From the NCBI RefSeq assembly GCF_036322585.1, contig NZ_AP024600.1, positions 4,092,001-4,156,000 on the forward strand: a stretch of 64,000 nucleotides of DNA. Direction: 5' to 3'. The position numbers and the translations under genes were made by a program. Shown piece after piece: positions 52,951-61,877 of the stretch. The notes below the pieces were generated by a model. The model worked only from the letters and a program-made list of their open reading frames with translations. It was not told the DNA's origin and did not search any database. The stretch is from Luteolibacter sp. LG18 (lineage in GTDB: Bacteria; Verrucomicrobiota; Verrucomicrobiia; Verrucomicrobiales; Akkermansiaceae). How positions within the stretch are numbered: the first letter of the stretch is position 1; every line of letters begins with the position of its first letter.

Positions 52951-54185
52951 TCCTCCGGCCGGATCTCCGCGATGCAGGGTTCGACTCCCTCGAAGAGCGC
53001 TTTCGCCGCCGCGTGGATGTCTTGTTCGGTGACTGCGGAAACGTCGGCCCGCCAATCGGCTGGGGTGGGGATGCGGTTGAAATCGAGCAGGCATTCACCG
53101 GCCCAGGATGCCTGCGCGCCGGTACTTTCGAACGCCATCTTGCTCTGGCCGATGGCGAGGCGCTTGGCGCGATCGAGTTCGCCCGCGCGCGGACCACGTG
53201 CGACAAGGTCGGCGATTTCGGCTCGGATGCAATCGAGGGCCTCGTCCTTCGATTCCGGATCGAGCCCGGCCACGATCTCGAAGGCTCCGGTGTCATCGAA
53301 CAGGGTGACGTCCGAGCCGATCTGATAGCACAGGCCTCGCTCCTCGCGCAGCCCAAGGAACAGCCGCGAACTGGCGGTTTCGCCGAGCATCAGGCTGAGT
53401 AGGCGCATCGCGTGGCGCGAGGCATCGTGGCGGCCCGCCGAGTGCCAGGCCAGCGCGAGCTGGAGTTGCTCGGTGTCGCGGGTCTCGACGAGCTGCCGTG
53501 GCTGCGCCAACGCGCGATCGAATTTCAAGGCGGGCATTGGCGCGCCGAACGCCGTCGGTAAATGCGGAACAATGGCGTCGAGTGCCTCTTGGCTGGAAAA
53601 CGGTCCCGCCACCGAGATGACGATGTCGTTCCGGAAATAGTGGCGGTCACGGAATTTCGCCAGCGTCTTGCGGTCGATCCCGGCGATGGATTCCAGGCTG
53701 CCGGAAATCGGATGGCCCAGCGGATGCGGCGACCACAGTGCCTGCGAGAGCAGGTCGCCGATGTGGTCGGACGGGCTCTCGCGGTACATCGTGATTTCCT
53801 CACCGATCACGTCCCGCTCCAGATCGATCTCGCCCGCGGGAAAGGTCGGGTGCCAGACCATGTCGGCCAACACGTCGGCGAGCACCGGCAGCAGCGAGGC
53901 CTCGCCGCGGCCTTCGTAAACCGTGTTGTCCTCGCTGGTGCAGGCGTTGATTTGTCCGCCCGCGCTTTCGATCTCCAGGCTCAGCTCGCGTGCGGTCCGG
54001 CGGTGGGTGCCCTTGAACACCATGTGCTCCACGAAGTGGGCCAGACCGGCGGGCAGGTCGCTTTCATCGCGGCTGCCTGCGGGCACGTAGATGGAAACGG
54101 CGGCGCATTCGGATTGGGGTAGCGTGGCCACCGCCAGGCGCGGGCCGCCGGGAAGCGTTTGCCAAGAGTAACGGGCGTCGGTCAT
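52947..54185 (-). CDS. M16 family zinc peptidase (processing-peptidase type)
   Basis: 412 residues, the one-lobe length of the M16B group. The inverted zinc motif is H50-F-V-E53-H54 in GLAHFVEHMVFKGT, with the third ligand likely the E of the LERDVIGEEI helix about 75 residues later. The C-terminal half has the R-Y pair region (GLREERGLCYQIGS). There is no signal peptide, so it is cytoplasmic, as for YmxG-type enzymes. It is flanked by ATGA overlaps with ispD before it and gluQ after it, showing one transcript. The substrate is unknown. Confidence 0.9.
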   Translation of the reverse strand: MTDARYSWQTLPGGPRLAVATLPQSECAAVSIYVPAGSRDESDLPAGLAHFVEHMVFKGTHRRTARELSLEIESAGGQINACTSEDNTVYEGRGEASLLPVLADVLADMVWHPTFPAGEIDLERDVIGEEITMYRESPSDHIGDLLSQALWSPHPLGHPISGSLESIAGIDRKTLAKFRDRHYFRNDIVISVAGPFSSQEALDAIVPHLPTAFGAPMPALKFDRALAQPRQLVETRDTEQLQLALAWHSAGRHDASRHAMRLLSLMLGETASSRLFLGLREERGLCYQIGSDVTLFDDTGAFEIVAGLDPESKDEALDCIRAEIADLVARGPRAGELDRAKRLAIGQSKMAFESTGAQASWAGECLLDFNRIPTPADWRADVSAVTEQDIHAAAKALFEGVEPCIAEIRPEE

Positions 54186-54844
54186 GCGTTGAGGAGGGCC
54201 GCCGCGAGGGCGAGGTCGGAGGGGTGGGTGATCTTCAGGTTCGGAGCCCTGGCGTCGACCAGCAGGGTGGGGATGCCGATGGCTTCCATGGCGGAAACCT
54301 CATCGGTCACCGTGAGTTGGCACAGGTTCACCTCGGCGTAGGCGCGCTGGATCAGCGGTAGTTGGAAGCACTGTGGTGTTTCCATGAACCACAGCAGCTC
54401 GCGGTCCACGGACTCGCGGGCGAGCCCGTCTGCATCGGCGCGCTTGAGCGTTTCGGTCACCGGGCGGGCGAGCGCGGCGGCCCCGTGCTCAGCGGCGGCG
54501 GCCAGACAGCGGTCGATCGCCTCCGGTGTGACCAGCGGGCGGGCTCCATCGTGGATGGCCACCAGGGTGGTGCCCTCGGGCACGGCGGCGAGGCCGTTCT
54601 GGACCGAGTCCTGACGGTTCGCGCCGCCATCGACCCGGGTCACCGGCTTGGAGAAATCCCCGCCCAGCAGTTCATCGAAACGATCCTGAGGGGCCACCAC
54701 CACCACCGAGGAAACGGAGGAGGCGGCGATGAACTTTTCGACGCTGCGGCGTAGCACCGGCACCCCCGCCAGCGGAGCGGCCAGTTTGTCGAATCCCATC
54801 CGCCGGCTGGAACCGGCGGCGACCACGATCGCGCAACTGGACAT
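54182..54844 (-). CDS. ispD: 2-C-methyl-D-erythritol 4-phosphate cytidylyltransferase
   Basis: 220 residues, normal for IspD. The nucleotide-binding start is AIVVAAGSSRRMGFDKLAAPL, with DGGANRQDSVQNGL, the conserved VAIHDGARPLVTP and the end TDEVSAMEAIG followed by NLKITHPSDLALA. It transfers CMP from CTP to methylerythritol phosphate in the non-mevalonate isoprenoid pathway in the cytoplasm. Its stop overlaps the M16 start (54182-54185). The next gene upstream, yqeY, ends 3 nt before it. Confidence 0.95.
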   Translation of the reverse strand: MSSCAIVVAAGSSRRMGFDKLAAPLAGVPVLRRSVEKFIAASSVSSVVVVAPQDRFDELLGGDFSKPVTRVDGGANRQDSVQNGLAAVPEGTTLVAIHDGARPLVTPEAIDRCLAAAAEHGAAALARPVTETLKRADADGLARESVDRELLWFMETPQCFQLPLIQRAYAEVNLCQLTVTDEVSAMEAIGIPTLLVDARAPNLKITHPSDLALAAALLNA

Positions 54845-54847
54845 GGC

Positions 54848-55303
54848 TCAGGAGAGGCGTTTCATCACGGCACCGGACAGGACCTTGCCGTCGGCGCGGC
54901 CATCGGCCAGTTCCTGGGCCCGTTTCATCACCTTGCCCATGTCGGCCTTGCCGGTGGCACCGGTATGGGCCACCGCCTGCTCGACGATTTCGAGGATCTG
55001 CTCCTCGGTCAGGGCGGCGGGAAGATACTTGGAAAGCACGGCGATCTCGGCCTTTTCGATCTCGGCCAACTCCGGGCGACCGTGCTGTTCGAACTGGGCG
55101 ATCGAGTCCTGGCGCTGCTTGAGCTGCTTGCGGATCACGGCCAGCACTTCCGGTTCGTCGAGCTGGGTGCCGAGGCCGCCCTTTTCGATCGCGGCATTGG
55201 TCAGAGCGGTTTTGAGGGCACGCAGGGCGTTGAGGGCCACGGTGTCCTTGGCCTTCATGGCGGTTTTCAGGTCTTCAGGGATGCGTGCGGCGGTGTCGCT
55301 CAT
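54848..55303 (-). CDS. yqeY: GatB/YqeY domain protein
   Basis: 151 residues, the full length of the YqeY family: EDLKTAMKAKDTVALNALRALKTAL at the start, then VLAVIRKQLKQRQDSIAQFEQHGR, AEIAVLSKYLPAALTEEQI and a C-terminal KADMGKVMKRAQELADGRADG. The domain is homologous to the tRNA-binding tail of the GatB amidotransferase subunit; the free-standing protein has no proven function. First gene of the yqeY-ispD-M16-gluQ run. Confidence 0.93.
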   Translation of the reverse strand: MSDTAARIPEDLKTAMKAKDTVALNALRALKTALTNAAIEKGGLGTQLDEPEVLAVIRKQLKQRQDSIAQFEQHGRPELAEIEKAEIAVLSKYLPAALTEEQILEIVEQAVAHTGATGKADMGKVMKRAQELADGRADGKVLSGAVMKRLS

Positions 55304-55368
55304 GGCTCCTTGGTATCAGGGCGAGCCCGGCGGCCAAGCAAAACCCCGGGGAGGAACAGGGATAACCG

Positions 55369-55884
55369 TCAACTTCCACACAGCATCAGTTCCGGGTATC
55401 GCTTGGATTTTTGCTCCAAACTCATGCCGGTAGCCCTTCCGTCCTTCAGGGTGATCCGGGCCCTCCACAGGTAACCATCCGGTCCCACGGTATCCATCTC
55501 CACTCGATCCCGGCCCAGACGGAAACGGTTTCCATCCGGACAGGCGTTGTTGATGCCTCCGAAGGCGAGATCCATCACCGCCCGCGTCATGGCCTCGGTG
55601 GGCCGATAGTTGCTGTCCGCCAATAGACGGGACATCATCGGGTTTTCCGCGGGAAACGGACCGATCTGGAGAGGCGCGTCGTCCCTGCGATAGGTGAGAT
55701 AACGTTCGCGGTTCGGGAACGGCGCCTTCGTCAAGCGTTGCTCCACCTTGCCGTGGTAGCGGAAAGGAACGGGGGCCGATTCTGAAACTGGTGGGGCGGA
55801 AGATGTGCAACTGACGAGGATGGCCGCGCAGGCCGCACGGAGCGTCCGGAAGGAGATTGAGAGAATGAACGGATGGCGTTTCAT
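55369..55884 (-). CDS. putative lipoprotein of unknown function
   Basis: 171 residues. A signal sequence ends in ILVSCTSSAPP, a lipobox-like site with the cysteine at position 26, so it is probably lipidated. The rest (VEQRLTKAPFPNRERYLTYRR, NYRPTEAMTRAVMDLAFGG, VGPDGYLWRARITLKDGR) resembles no family that I know. It lies 65 bp upstream of yqeY on the same strand and may share its transcript. It diverges from the DUF3592-like gene. Confidence 0.65.
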   Translation of the reverse strand: MKRHPFILSISFRTLRAACAAILVSCTSSAPPVSESAPVPFRYHGKVEQRLTKAPFPNRERYLTYRRDDAPLQIGPFPAENPMMSRLLADSNYRPTEAMTRAVMDLAFGGINNACPDGNRFRLGRDRVEMDTVGPDGYLWRARITLKDGRATGMSLEQKSKRYPELMLCGS

Positions 55885-55977
55885 CGGGGTGCCGGGACCG
55901 AGGGTGGCACCTCATTTGAACGCTGGCCATCGGTAACTCGGGTTGCAGCCGTGGCGCGACCGGTCTATGCACCCGGC

Positions 55978-56475
55978 ATGGCAAGCGGTTCTGTGGCCGG
56001 TCGGCTCTACCTCGCGATGATCGGCATGGCGCTCGCGCTCGCGGGCTCGTTCTTCTGTTGGTTGATGTGGCGGTCCTACGACCGGGCGCACCACATGCGG
56101 GCGTGGCCGGAGGTGCCGTGCACGATCCTTTCCTCGGGCATTGAGGAGCGCCGGATCGATCCCAACTCCGCGCCCGAGTTCCGGTTCGCGGTGCTCTATG
56201 GCTACGAGTGGCAGGGGACGCGTTACACTTCGACGCACTGGACCTGGCGGGAAAGCCCGTGGTCCTCGCGCCGGGGGGCAGCCGAGGAGGATGTGAAGGC
56301 CTATCCGGTGGAAGGGCAGTTCGTCTGCCGGGTCAATCCGGACGAGCCGGGGTTCGCGATCCTGAAGACCGATTCACAGGCCCCCTTGTATTCGATCTGG
56401 TTCCCGGCCCTGTTCGTGGTGGGCGGCCTCGGCATCGCGGCGAGCGCGCTGTTCCGGAAACGGCGGCCCGCATGA
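55978..56475 (+). CDS. DUF3592-like membrane protein
   Basis: 165 residues from the ATG at 55978 (the frame is open upstream without a better start). Membrane segments at about 11-31 (YLAMIGMALALAGSFFCWLM) and 135-157 (IWFPALFVVGGLGIAASALF) flank a soluble domain with AWPEVPCTILSSGIE, YEWQGTRYTSTHW, and YPVEGQFVCRVNPDEPGFAIL, the usual order in DUF3592: an A-x-x-x-P-C/G-x-I start, a Y-x-G-x-x-Y middle and a V-x-x-x-P-x-x-P end. Function unknown. Single gene ending in a strong terminator. Confidence 0.8.
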   Translation: MASGSVAGRLYLAMIGMALALAGSFFCWLMWRSYDRAHHMRAWPEVPCTILSSGIEERRIDPNSAPEFRFAVLYGYEWQGTRYTSTHWTWRESPWSSRRGAAEEDVKAYPVEGQFVCRVNPDEPGFAILKTDSQAPLYSIWFPALFVVGGLGIAASALFRKRRPA

Positions 56476-56480
56476 TATGA

Positions 56481-56514
56481 AAAACGCCGCGATCCATGGG
56501 GACCGCGGCGTTTT
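56481..56514. terminator. bidirectional rho-independent terminator
   Basis: AAAACGCCGCG and CGCGGCGTTTT form a perfect 11-bp stem around a 12-nt loop. It has a U tract on either strand and sits between convergent genes ending at 56475 and 56539. Confidence 0.9.
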
Positions 56515-56538
56515 GCAAGAATGGCCGGAAGCGGTGAA

Positions 56539-59412
56539 CTATTCCGCCGGCTTGATGCCGACGCTCAACGCCTTGTCCGCGCCGAGGTATTTCTTCGCCA
56601 GAGCGTTGACCTCCTCGAGCGTGATCGAGCGGTAGTCGTTGTCGCGCTCGCGGGCGGCTTCGAGTTTCGCCGGGTCCTCCTGGGCCTGGGACAGCACGGT
56701 GCCGAGCCAGTAGCCGTTGGTGCGGTTGGTCTTGTCCAGCGAGGCCAGCACCGGCTTTTTGGCGCGATCCAGCTCATCGGCGGTAGCGCCTTCCTTGGCC
56801 AGTTTGTCGGCCAGATCGCGCATGACGCCGTTGAGGCGATCCACGTCCTCGGGCTTGGCGGTGGCGTTTCCGGAGAGGAAGCCGAAGCCGATCAGGGCAT
56901 CGGAACCATCGACCTTGCCACGCGGGCTGTAGGACGCGCCGAGCTTCTCGCGGATCTCCTCACGGAGGCGGTCGCCGTAGATGTCGGCCAGGATATTGAG
57001 ACGGCGCATCTCCTTGGTGTTTCCGCGCGCGCCATCGGTCGGCCACAGCGAGATCGAGATCGCGGTTGGAATCTTGCTGTCGAAGGTGAAGGTCTTGGTG
57101 ATCGGGGCGTCCGGCACGTCCACCTTGCGGAGGTCGTCGAGCGGGGCCTTGGTGGCGGCATGTTCCGGCAGCGCGCCGAAGGTCTTCAGCAGCAACGGCA
57201 CGATGGTGGCCTCGTCGAAGTCACCCACCACGCTGAGTTCCAGATAGCCCTTCGCGAGGTCCGGGGTGATCCACGCTTTCACGTCGTCGATCGAGTAACC
57301 CGCGAGCTTGTCGATGGAGGGCATGGTGAAGCGGGAGTCGCCACCGTGCAGCCACGACTGCATCTCGGTCTGCGGACCCGCGGTGGAGTGCTTGAGCTGC
57401 TGGTCGATGGTCGGCAGCGCCTTGCGGAACTGCCACAGGGCTTCCTCGCGATAACCTGGATCGGTGAGCGTGGCGCAGGCGAGCTGGAGCTCCAGCTCCA
57501 GGTCCTCCGGGGTGGCTCCGCCGGAGAGGATGAAGGCGTCTTCGCCGACCCCGATGGTCGCGCCCACGTTCTTTCCGGCGAGGATCTGCTCGAGGTCATC
57601 CGCCGAGTGCTTGCCGAGGCCGCCGCCGCCGAGCAGGGCCTTGGCCAGCATGCCGAGGCCGGGTTTGTCCTTCGGCTGGGTGAGCTGGCCGGACCCGATG
57701 CGGGCGACGAGCTGGATCTGGTCCTTGTCGAAGGCGGTCTTCTTCAGGTTTACCCGCACATTGTTGGAAAGCACGAGCTGGGTGATGCCGAGGTCCTCGA
57801 CCTTTTTCTCGGTCACGACCTTTCCGGCCGGACCGAAATCAGTGTAGCCGAAGGGCACGGCCTTGGTCGCCTCCGAGGCGGTCACCGGTTTGGCGTGGGA
57901 TTCCTTGTAAATCGCGGCGAGGTCGTCCTTCGCGCTCTCCGGAGCTTCCTTGGCGGTGAGGATGAGGTGCAGACCGGCATCCTTCCAGTAGTCCTTCAAG
58001 GCCGCGTGGCAGGCGGTGATGTTCAGGGCATCGAGCCCCTTCTGCGCGATCGCAAGGTCGGTCTCCGGATCGGAGAACACGCCTTCCTCCGGAATGGAGC
58101 GCGCGATGGCGGAGGCCAGCGTGTCGGACTTGCGGGTGGCCTTGGTCTTCACCGCCTGCTGGTAGGCGTTGAGGAGGTTGGCCTTCGCTTCGGCCAGTTC
58201 GGATTCGTTGAACCCGAATTCCATCGCGCGGCGGAATTCCTGCTCCAGCACCGGCAGGGCTTCCTTCCAGCGGGTATCGGTCACGGTGACTTCCACGCTG
58301 CCGAGTTCGGCGTGGTTGAAGAGATCGTCCTTGTCCGCACCACCGCCGAGGATCGGGGAGTTTTCCTTTTTCGCGAGGCGGTCGAAGCGGCGGCCGATCA
58401 TCGCGTGGGCCATCGCCAGCGGCATGTCCTGGATGCGGTTCGCGGTGGTGTCCGGCTTCTTCTCAAACGGGCGCACCGAGACCAGCGAGAGCTCGGTGGA
58501 GGCGACTTCCTTGTCGGTGAACACCGCGGCCACCAGGCCCTCCGGCGATTTCACCGGACCGAGGTCCGGATTCTTGCCGGGGTTCTCCGGGTTCTTCATC
58601 GAGCCGAACGACTGCACGATGCGCTCCTTCATCACCGCCGGGTCCACGTCACCCACCACGACGAAGGTCATGCGGGAGGGGGTGTAGTAGCGGTTGTAGT
58701 AATCGGTGAAGCGCTCGCGGGGGGCTTTCGAAATCACGTCCTCCTTCCCGATCGGGAAGCGGTTGGCGATCAGCGAGCCGGGCAGCAGTTCCGCGAATTG
58801 TTTCTCCTGCAGGCGCATCCGCACGCTGTCACGGCTGACCTTTTCGGAAAGGATCACGCCGCGCTCGTTGTCGATCTCTTTGTCGAGAAGCAGGGCACCA
58901 TCGCCGAAGTCCCGCATCACGTTGAAGCCGAGATCAAGCACGCCTTCGGAAAGCTCCGGCAGGTCGAGCATGTAGACAGTCTGGTCGAAGGAGGTGAAGG
59001 CATTGACATGCGCGCCAAAGCCGACGCCCAGGCGCTGCATCACCGGCACCAGTTCGTCCGGCTTGTAGTGCTTCGAGCCGTTGAAGACCATGTGCTCCAG
59101 GAAATGGGCGACGCCTTGCTGGTCATCCGCCTCCATCAGCGAACCGGTGGCGATGTGCATGCGCAGCGACACCCGTTTCGGCGGCTCGCTGTTCGGGTAG
59201 ATCAGGTAGCGGAAGCCGTTCGGCAGGGTGCCGAAGACCGCCTTGGAATCGGCCGGGATGTCCGATCCATCCTGCGGCCACGGCCGCGGCTTCACCGCCG
59301 GGGCGGCTTCCGGCTTGGCGGGCGTTTGGGTGTCGGCGTGGACGTTCGGGACGAAATAGGCGGCGGAAGCGCCGAGGATCGCGGCCATGGCGATCGGGTG
59401 GATGCGTTGCAT
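56539..59412 (-). CDS. secreted two-lobe M16 zinc peptidase (insulinase/PqqL type)
   Basis: 957 residues with a signal peptide (MQRIHPIAMAAILGASAAYF ending VHA). The first lobe has H103-F-L-E106-H107 in GVAHFLEHMVFNGSKH and the downstream acidic helix DKEIDNERGVILSEK, which supplies the third zinc ligand. There are four M16 domains in all; the C-terminal ones lack the zinc motif, and the R-Y pair lies near IREKLGASYSPRGKVD. Length and order match periplasmic PqqL-like peptidases. It degrades peptides in the periplasm; the substrate is unknown. Single gene, 127 bp from no other minus-strand gene; terminated by the hairpin at 56481. Confidence 0.92.
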   Translation of the reverse strand: MQRIHPIAMAAILGASAAYFVPNVHADTQTPAKPEAAPAVKPRPWPQDGSDIPADSKAVFGTLPNGFRYLIYPNSEPPKRVSLRMHIATGSLMEADDQQGVAHFLEHMVFNGSKHYKPDELVPVMQRLGVGFGAHVNAFTSFDQTVYMLDLPELSEGVLDLGFNVMRDFGDGALLLDKEIDNERGVILSEKVSRDSVRMRLQEKQFAELLPGSLIANRFPIGKEDVISKAPRERFTDYYNRYYTPSRMTFVVVGDVDPAVMKERIVQSFGSMKNPENPGKNPDLGPVKSPEGLVAAVFTDKEVASTELSLVSVRPFEKKPDTTANRIQDMPLAMAHAMIGRRFDRLAKKENSPILGGGADKDDLFNHAELGSVEVTVTDTRWKEALPVLEQEFRRAMEFGFNESELAEAKANLLNAYQQAVKTKATRKSDTLASAIARSIPEEGVFSDPETDLAIAQKGLDALNITACHAALKDYWKDAGLHLILTAKEAPESAKDDLAAIYKESHAKPVTASEATKAVPFGYTDFGPAGKVVTEKKVEDLGITQLVLSNNVRVNLKKTAFDKDQIQLVARIGSGQLTQPKDKPGLGMLAKALLGGGGLGKHSADDLEQILAGKNVGATIGVGEDAFILSGGATPEDLELELQLACATLTDPGYREEALWQFRKALPTIDQQLKHSTAGPQTEMQSWLHGGDSRFTMPSIDKLAGYSIDDVKAWITPDLAKGYLELSVVGDFDEATIVPLLLKTFGALPEHAATKAPLDDLRKVDVPDAPITKTFTFDSKIPTAISISLWPTDGARGNTKEMRRLNILADIYGDRLREEIREKLGASYSPRGKVDGSDALIGFGFLSGNATAKPEDVDRLNGVMRDLADKLAKEGATADELDRAKKPVLASLDKTNRTNGYWLGTVLSQAQEDPAKLEAARERDNDYRSITLEEVNALAKKYLGADKALSVGIKPAE

Positions 59413-59715
59413 GTCTAGGTCTTTTGGGATCGGAGGATTACAGCCCCCTCAGCGAAGCTGTGCAGAGCTTCTGTCTAACGTCCGCAATTCCTTGAAGTCC
59501 ATGCCTTAATCAAGGCGAAGGCGGCCATTTGAACCCGTAGTGAACAAGGCGGGATGGTCATCAAAACGACACCCCGGTTGGCAGGAAATCAGAAGGCCAA
59601 CCACCTCGGCAATAATCCAAACGGGTTAATTCACAAAAACGCTCTAAAAACAACAAAATGCCACATATTGCCTGCTAACCATTGAAGCGGTTCCGGACTT
59701 TATCCCGTAAACCCA
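59413..59715. other. 303-bp divergent control region between the M16 peptidase and the sigma factor gene
   Basis: No gene seen. It holds the start regions of both flanking genes. GGTTGGC (59576-59582) and GCCAACC (59596-59602) form a perfect 7-bp stem with a 13-nt loop, 114 nt before the sigma gene. The stretch after it is AT-rich, unlike the surroundings, and likely contains the sigma gene promoter. Confidence 0.4.
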
Positions 59716-60249
59716 ATGTCCGACGCCGACGAACAACGCAAAGCGCTCGTCCAGCAGCACTTCGTGAAGCACATCGTGCCTTTGCGCGGGTATCTGCTTG
59801 GGCTGACGGCGGACTTCCACCGCGTCGATGACCTGGTGCAGGAAACGTTCCTGGCGGTGGTGGAAAAGGCGAATGGGTTCCAGGAGGGAACGAACTTCCG
59901 CGCCTGGGTGTTCGCGATCGCGCGCTTCAAGCTGCTGTCGTCGATCCGGGATGCGGGCCGGGAGCCGCTGACGTTCCAGTCGGACGTGGTCGAGCTGCTG
60001 GCGGAGGAGGCTCCCGATTTCATGGCAAACGAACCGCGGGCGCGGTTCATCCAGCCGTGCATGAAGAAGCTCGGGCCGCAGGCCCGGCGGTGCCTGGAGC
60101 TGTTTTATCAACACGGGCATCCGCCGCGTGAGATCGCCCCGCTGATGGGATGGTCGGTCAATGCGGTGAAGGTCGCGCTTTCCCGTGCCCGCGCCGCGGT
60201 GCGCGAGTGCATCGAGCGGAATCTCGCCCGGGAGGAGGTGGCACCATGA
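59716..60249 (+). CDS. ECF sigma factor (Planctomycete/Verrucomicrobia FecR-linked type)
   Basis: 177 residues. Region 2 at about 20-85 (YLLGLTADFHRVDDLVQETFLAV, NFRAWVFAIARFKLLSSIRD) and region 4 at about 115-170 (LGPQARRCLELFYQHGHPP, IAPLMGWSVNAVKVALSRAR). It directs RNA polymerase to a regulon, probably including nearby polysaccharide genes. Its stop overlaps the FecR-LamG start (ATGA, 60246-60249), the usual sigma/anti-sigma arrangement in this phylum. There is a 303-bp upstream gap and no obvious ribosome site. Confidence 0.92.
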   Translation: MSDADEQRKALVQQHFVKHIVPLRGYLLGLTADFHRVDDLVQETFLAVVEKANGFQEGTNFRAWVFAIARFKLLSSIRDAGREPLTFQSDVVELLAEEAPDFMANEPRARFIQPCMKKLGPQARRCLELFYQHGHPPREIAPLMGWSVNAVKVALSRARAAVRECIERNLAREEVAP

Positions 60250-61865
60250 GCGAGCCCCGTTTGAGCACCTTGGTGCAACGCTACCTGGCGGGTGAAGGAT
60301 CGCCTGAGGAAATCGCGGAGCTGGAAGGATGGCTGCGTGTCGATGCCGAGGCACGGAAAGCGTTTTGGCAAGAGGTGGAGTGGCACTCGCTGTTCCGCCA
60401 ATGGGGCGAGGAAGAGTGGGGGAAGGAAGCGGCCAGGGCCCATGCCCGCGTGACTCCCATCGCGATGCCGCAGCCGCGTCGTCCCGTCGCGCGCCGGGTT
60501 TATCAGATTCCGCGGAAGACGAAATCCGCGTGCGCCCCCCTCGTTCAAGCGGCGGCGGTGCTGGCGATCATGGCGACGCTCGCGTTCGGGTATTGGAAGA
60601 CTCGCCCGAGAGTGGCCATCGCGGTGGCAGACGTGGAGGAAATCGCGACCCTTGAGCTGGCCGTCGACGTGGCCTGGCAGTCGCCGGGGTTTACGCCCGG
60701 CACGCGCCTGAAACCCGGACGTCTTCAGATCGAGCGAGGGGCGATCGTGGTGGCGCTGGACCGCGGGGCCCGCGTGGTGGTGGAAGGGCCCGCGGATTTT
60801 GAAGTGACGGGTGACAATGCCGGGGTGCTGCGTCTCGGTCGCGCCCGTGCCCATGTCCCTGAACCGGCCCATGGCTTCAAGCTGGAGACGCCGCAGTTTT
60901 CCGCCGTGGACGTTGGCACCGAGTTTGGCTGCGAGGTGGCGGGCAACGGCACCGGCGAGCTGCATGTGATCGAAGGCCGGGTGGAATTGGAAGCTGCCGC
61001 GCATCGTGGAGAAATCGAATCCCTCGTGCAGAACCAGGCGCGGAGGATCGAGCGGGGTGTGGCGACCGCGGTCCCGGCGCAGCCGCTCGCGTTTCTCAGC
61101 GAGGATGAACTGGCGTGCCGCGAACTGCGCGCGAAGGGGGACTTGCTCGGCGCGTGGCGGAGGCAGGCGAAGTGGATCGATCAACATCCGGCCACCGTGT
61201 TGCATTTGGATTTCGAAGGGGCGACGGGCTCGGTGATGCCGAACCGCGCGCGTCCGGCGCTGGAAGGATCGGATGTCCGGATGTTCGGCGGCCAGGCGGC
61301 CACGGGGCGTTGGCCGGGGAAGGGCGCGCTCGGGTTTCCGAACGACGAGGCGCGGTTGGAGTTCGGGCTGCCCGGGCAGTTCGAGTCGATGACCTTCTTT
61401 GCCTGGGTGAAGGTGGAGAAGATCCACGAGGGCATCAACCCGCTGGTCATCGGTCGCAGCCGCCGTGCCGGAGAGGTGCATTGGTACCTTTATGGAAACG
61501 GCGCGCTCGGGTTCTGCGTGCAATCCACGGACAACCCGGAGGGGGATTGGGCCATCTCCCGGTCCGAGCGGGTGGTGCGGCGCGAGAACCTCGGCAAGTG
61601 GATGTTCGTGGCGACCGTGTTCGATGGCGTGAGCGGCACCGTGATGCATTACGTGAACGGCGAACCGGTGGCCACCAGCGCGCGAACGTCTCGGGTTCCG
61701 CTCCAACTTGGCGTGGCTGACATCGGTGGCCGCTATGCGAAGAACGCGGAAGTTCCCCCGCCGGGGCTCGATGGTTGTCTTGATGAACTCGCGATCCTCT
61801 CGACCGCGCTCGGGGCCGACGACATCGCGCGTCTTTACGAGCAGGGAAAACCCGAAGCCCGCTGA
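60246..61865 (+). CDS. FecR-LamG membrane anti-sigma protein
   Basis: 539 residues from the ATG at 60246, overlapping the sigma stop. The cytoplasmic helical part is 1-90 (LVQRYLAGEGSPEEIAELEGWL), a membrane segment about 100-117 (APLVQAAAVLAIMATLAFGYW), a FecR domain about 140-270 (RGAIVVALDRGARVVVEGPADFEV, FSAVDVGTEFGCEV), and a C-terminal LamG domain about 320-530 (SMTFFAWVKVEKI, KWMFVATVFDGVSGTVMHYVNG, LDGCLDELAILSTALGADD). The cytoplasmic part should hold the sigma factor; the LamG domain outside probably binds a polysaccharide and triggers release. The next two plus-strand genes follow closely. Confidence 0.9.
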   Translation: MSEPRLSTLVQRYLAGEGSPEEIAELEGWLRVDAEARKAFWQEVEWHSLFRQWGEEEWGKEAARAHARVTPIAMPQPRRPVARRVYQIPRKTKSACAPLVQAAAVLAIMATLAFGYWKTRPRVAIAVADVEEIATLELAVDVAWQSPGFTPGTRLKPGRLQIERGAIVVALDRGARVVVEGPADFEVTGDNAGVLRLGRARAHVPEPAHGFKLETPQFSAVDVGTEFGCEVAGNGTGELHVIEGRVELEAAAHRGEIESLVQNQARRIERGVATAVPAQPLAFLSEDELACRELRAKGDLLGAWRRQAKWIDQHPATVLHLDFEGATGSVMPNRARPALEGSDVRMFGGQAATGRWPGKGALGFPNDEARLEFGLPGQFESMTFFAWVKVEKIHEGINPLVIGRSRRAGEVHWYLYGNGALGFCVQSTDNPEGDWAISRSERVVRRENLGKWMFVATVFDGVSGTVMHYVNGEPVATSARTSRVPLQLGVADIGGRYAKNAEVPPPGLDGCLDELAILSTALGADDIARLYEQGKPEAR

Positions 61866-61877
61866 TCCTTTCCGACG

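Noticed and set aside
56521-59418. A 965-codon frame antisense to the M16 peptidase, and similar long antisense frames at 12079-14187, 16809-18920 and 60108-62573
   Set aside because: All lie opposite well-recognised genes and have compositions expected from high third-position GC. None shows a family motif.
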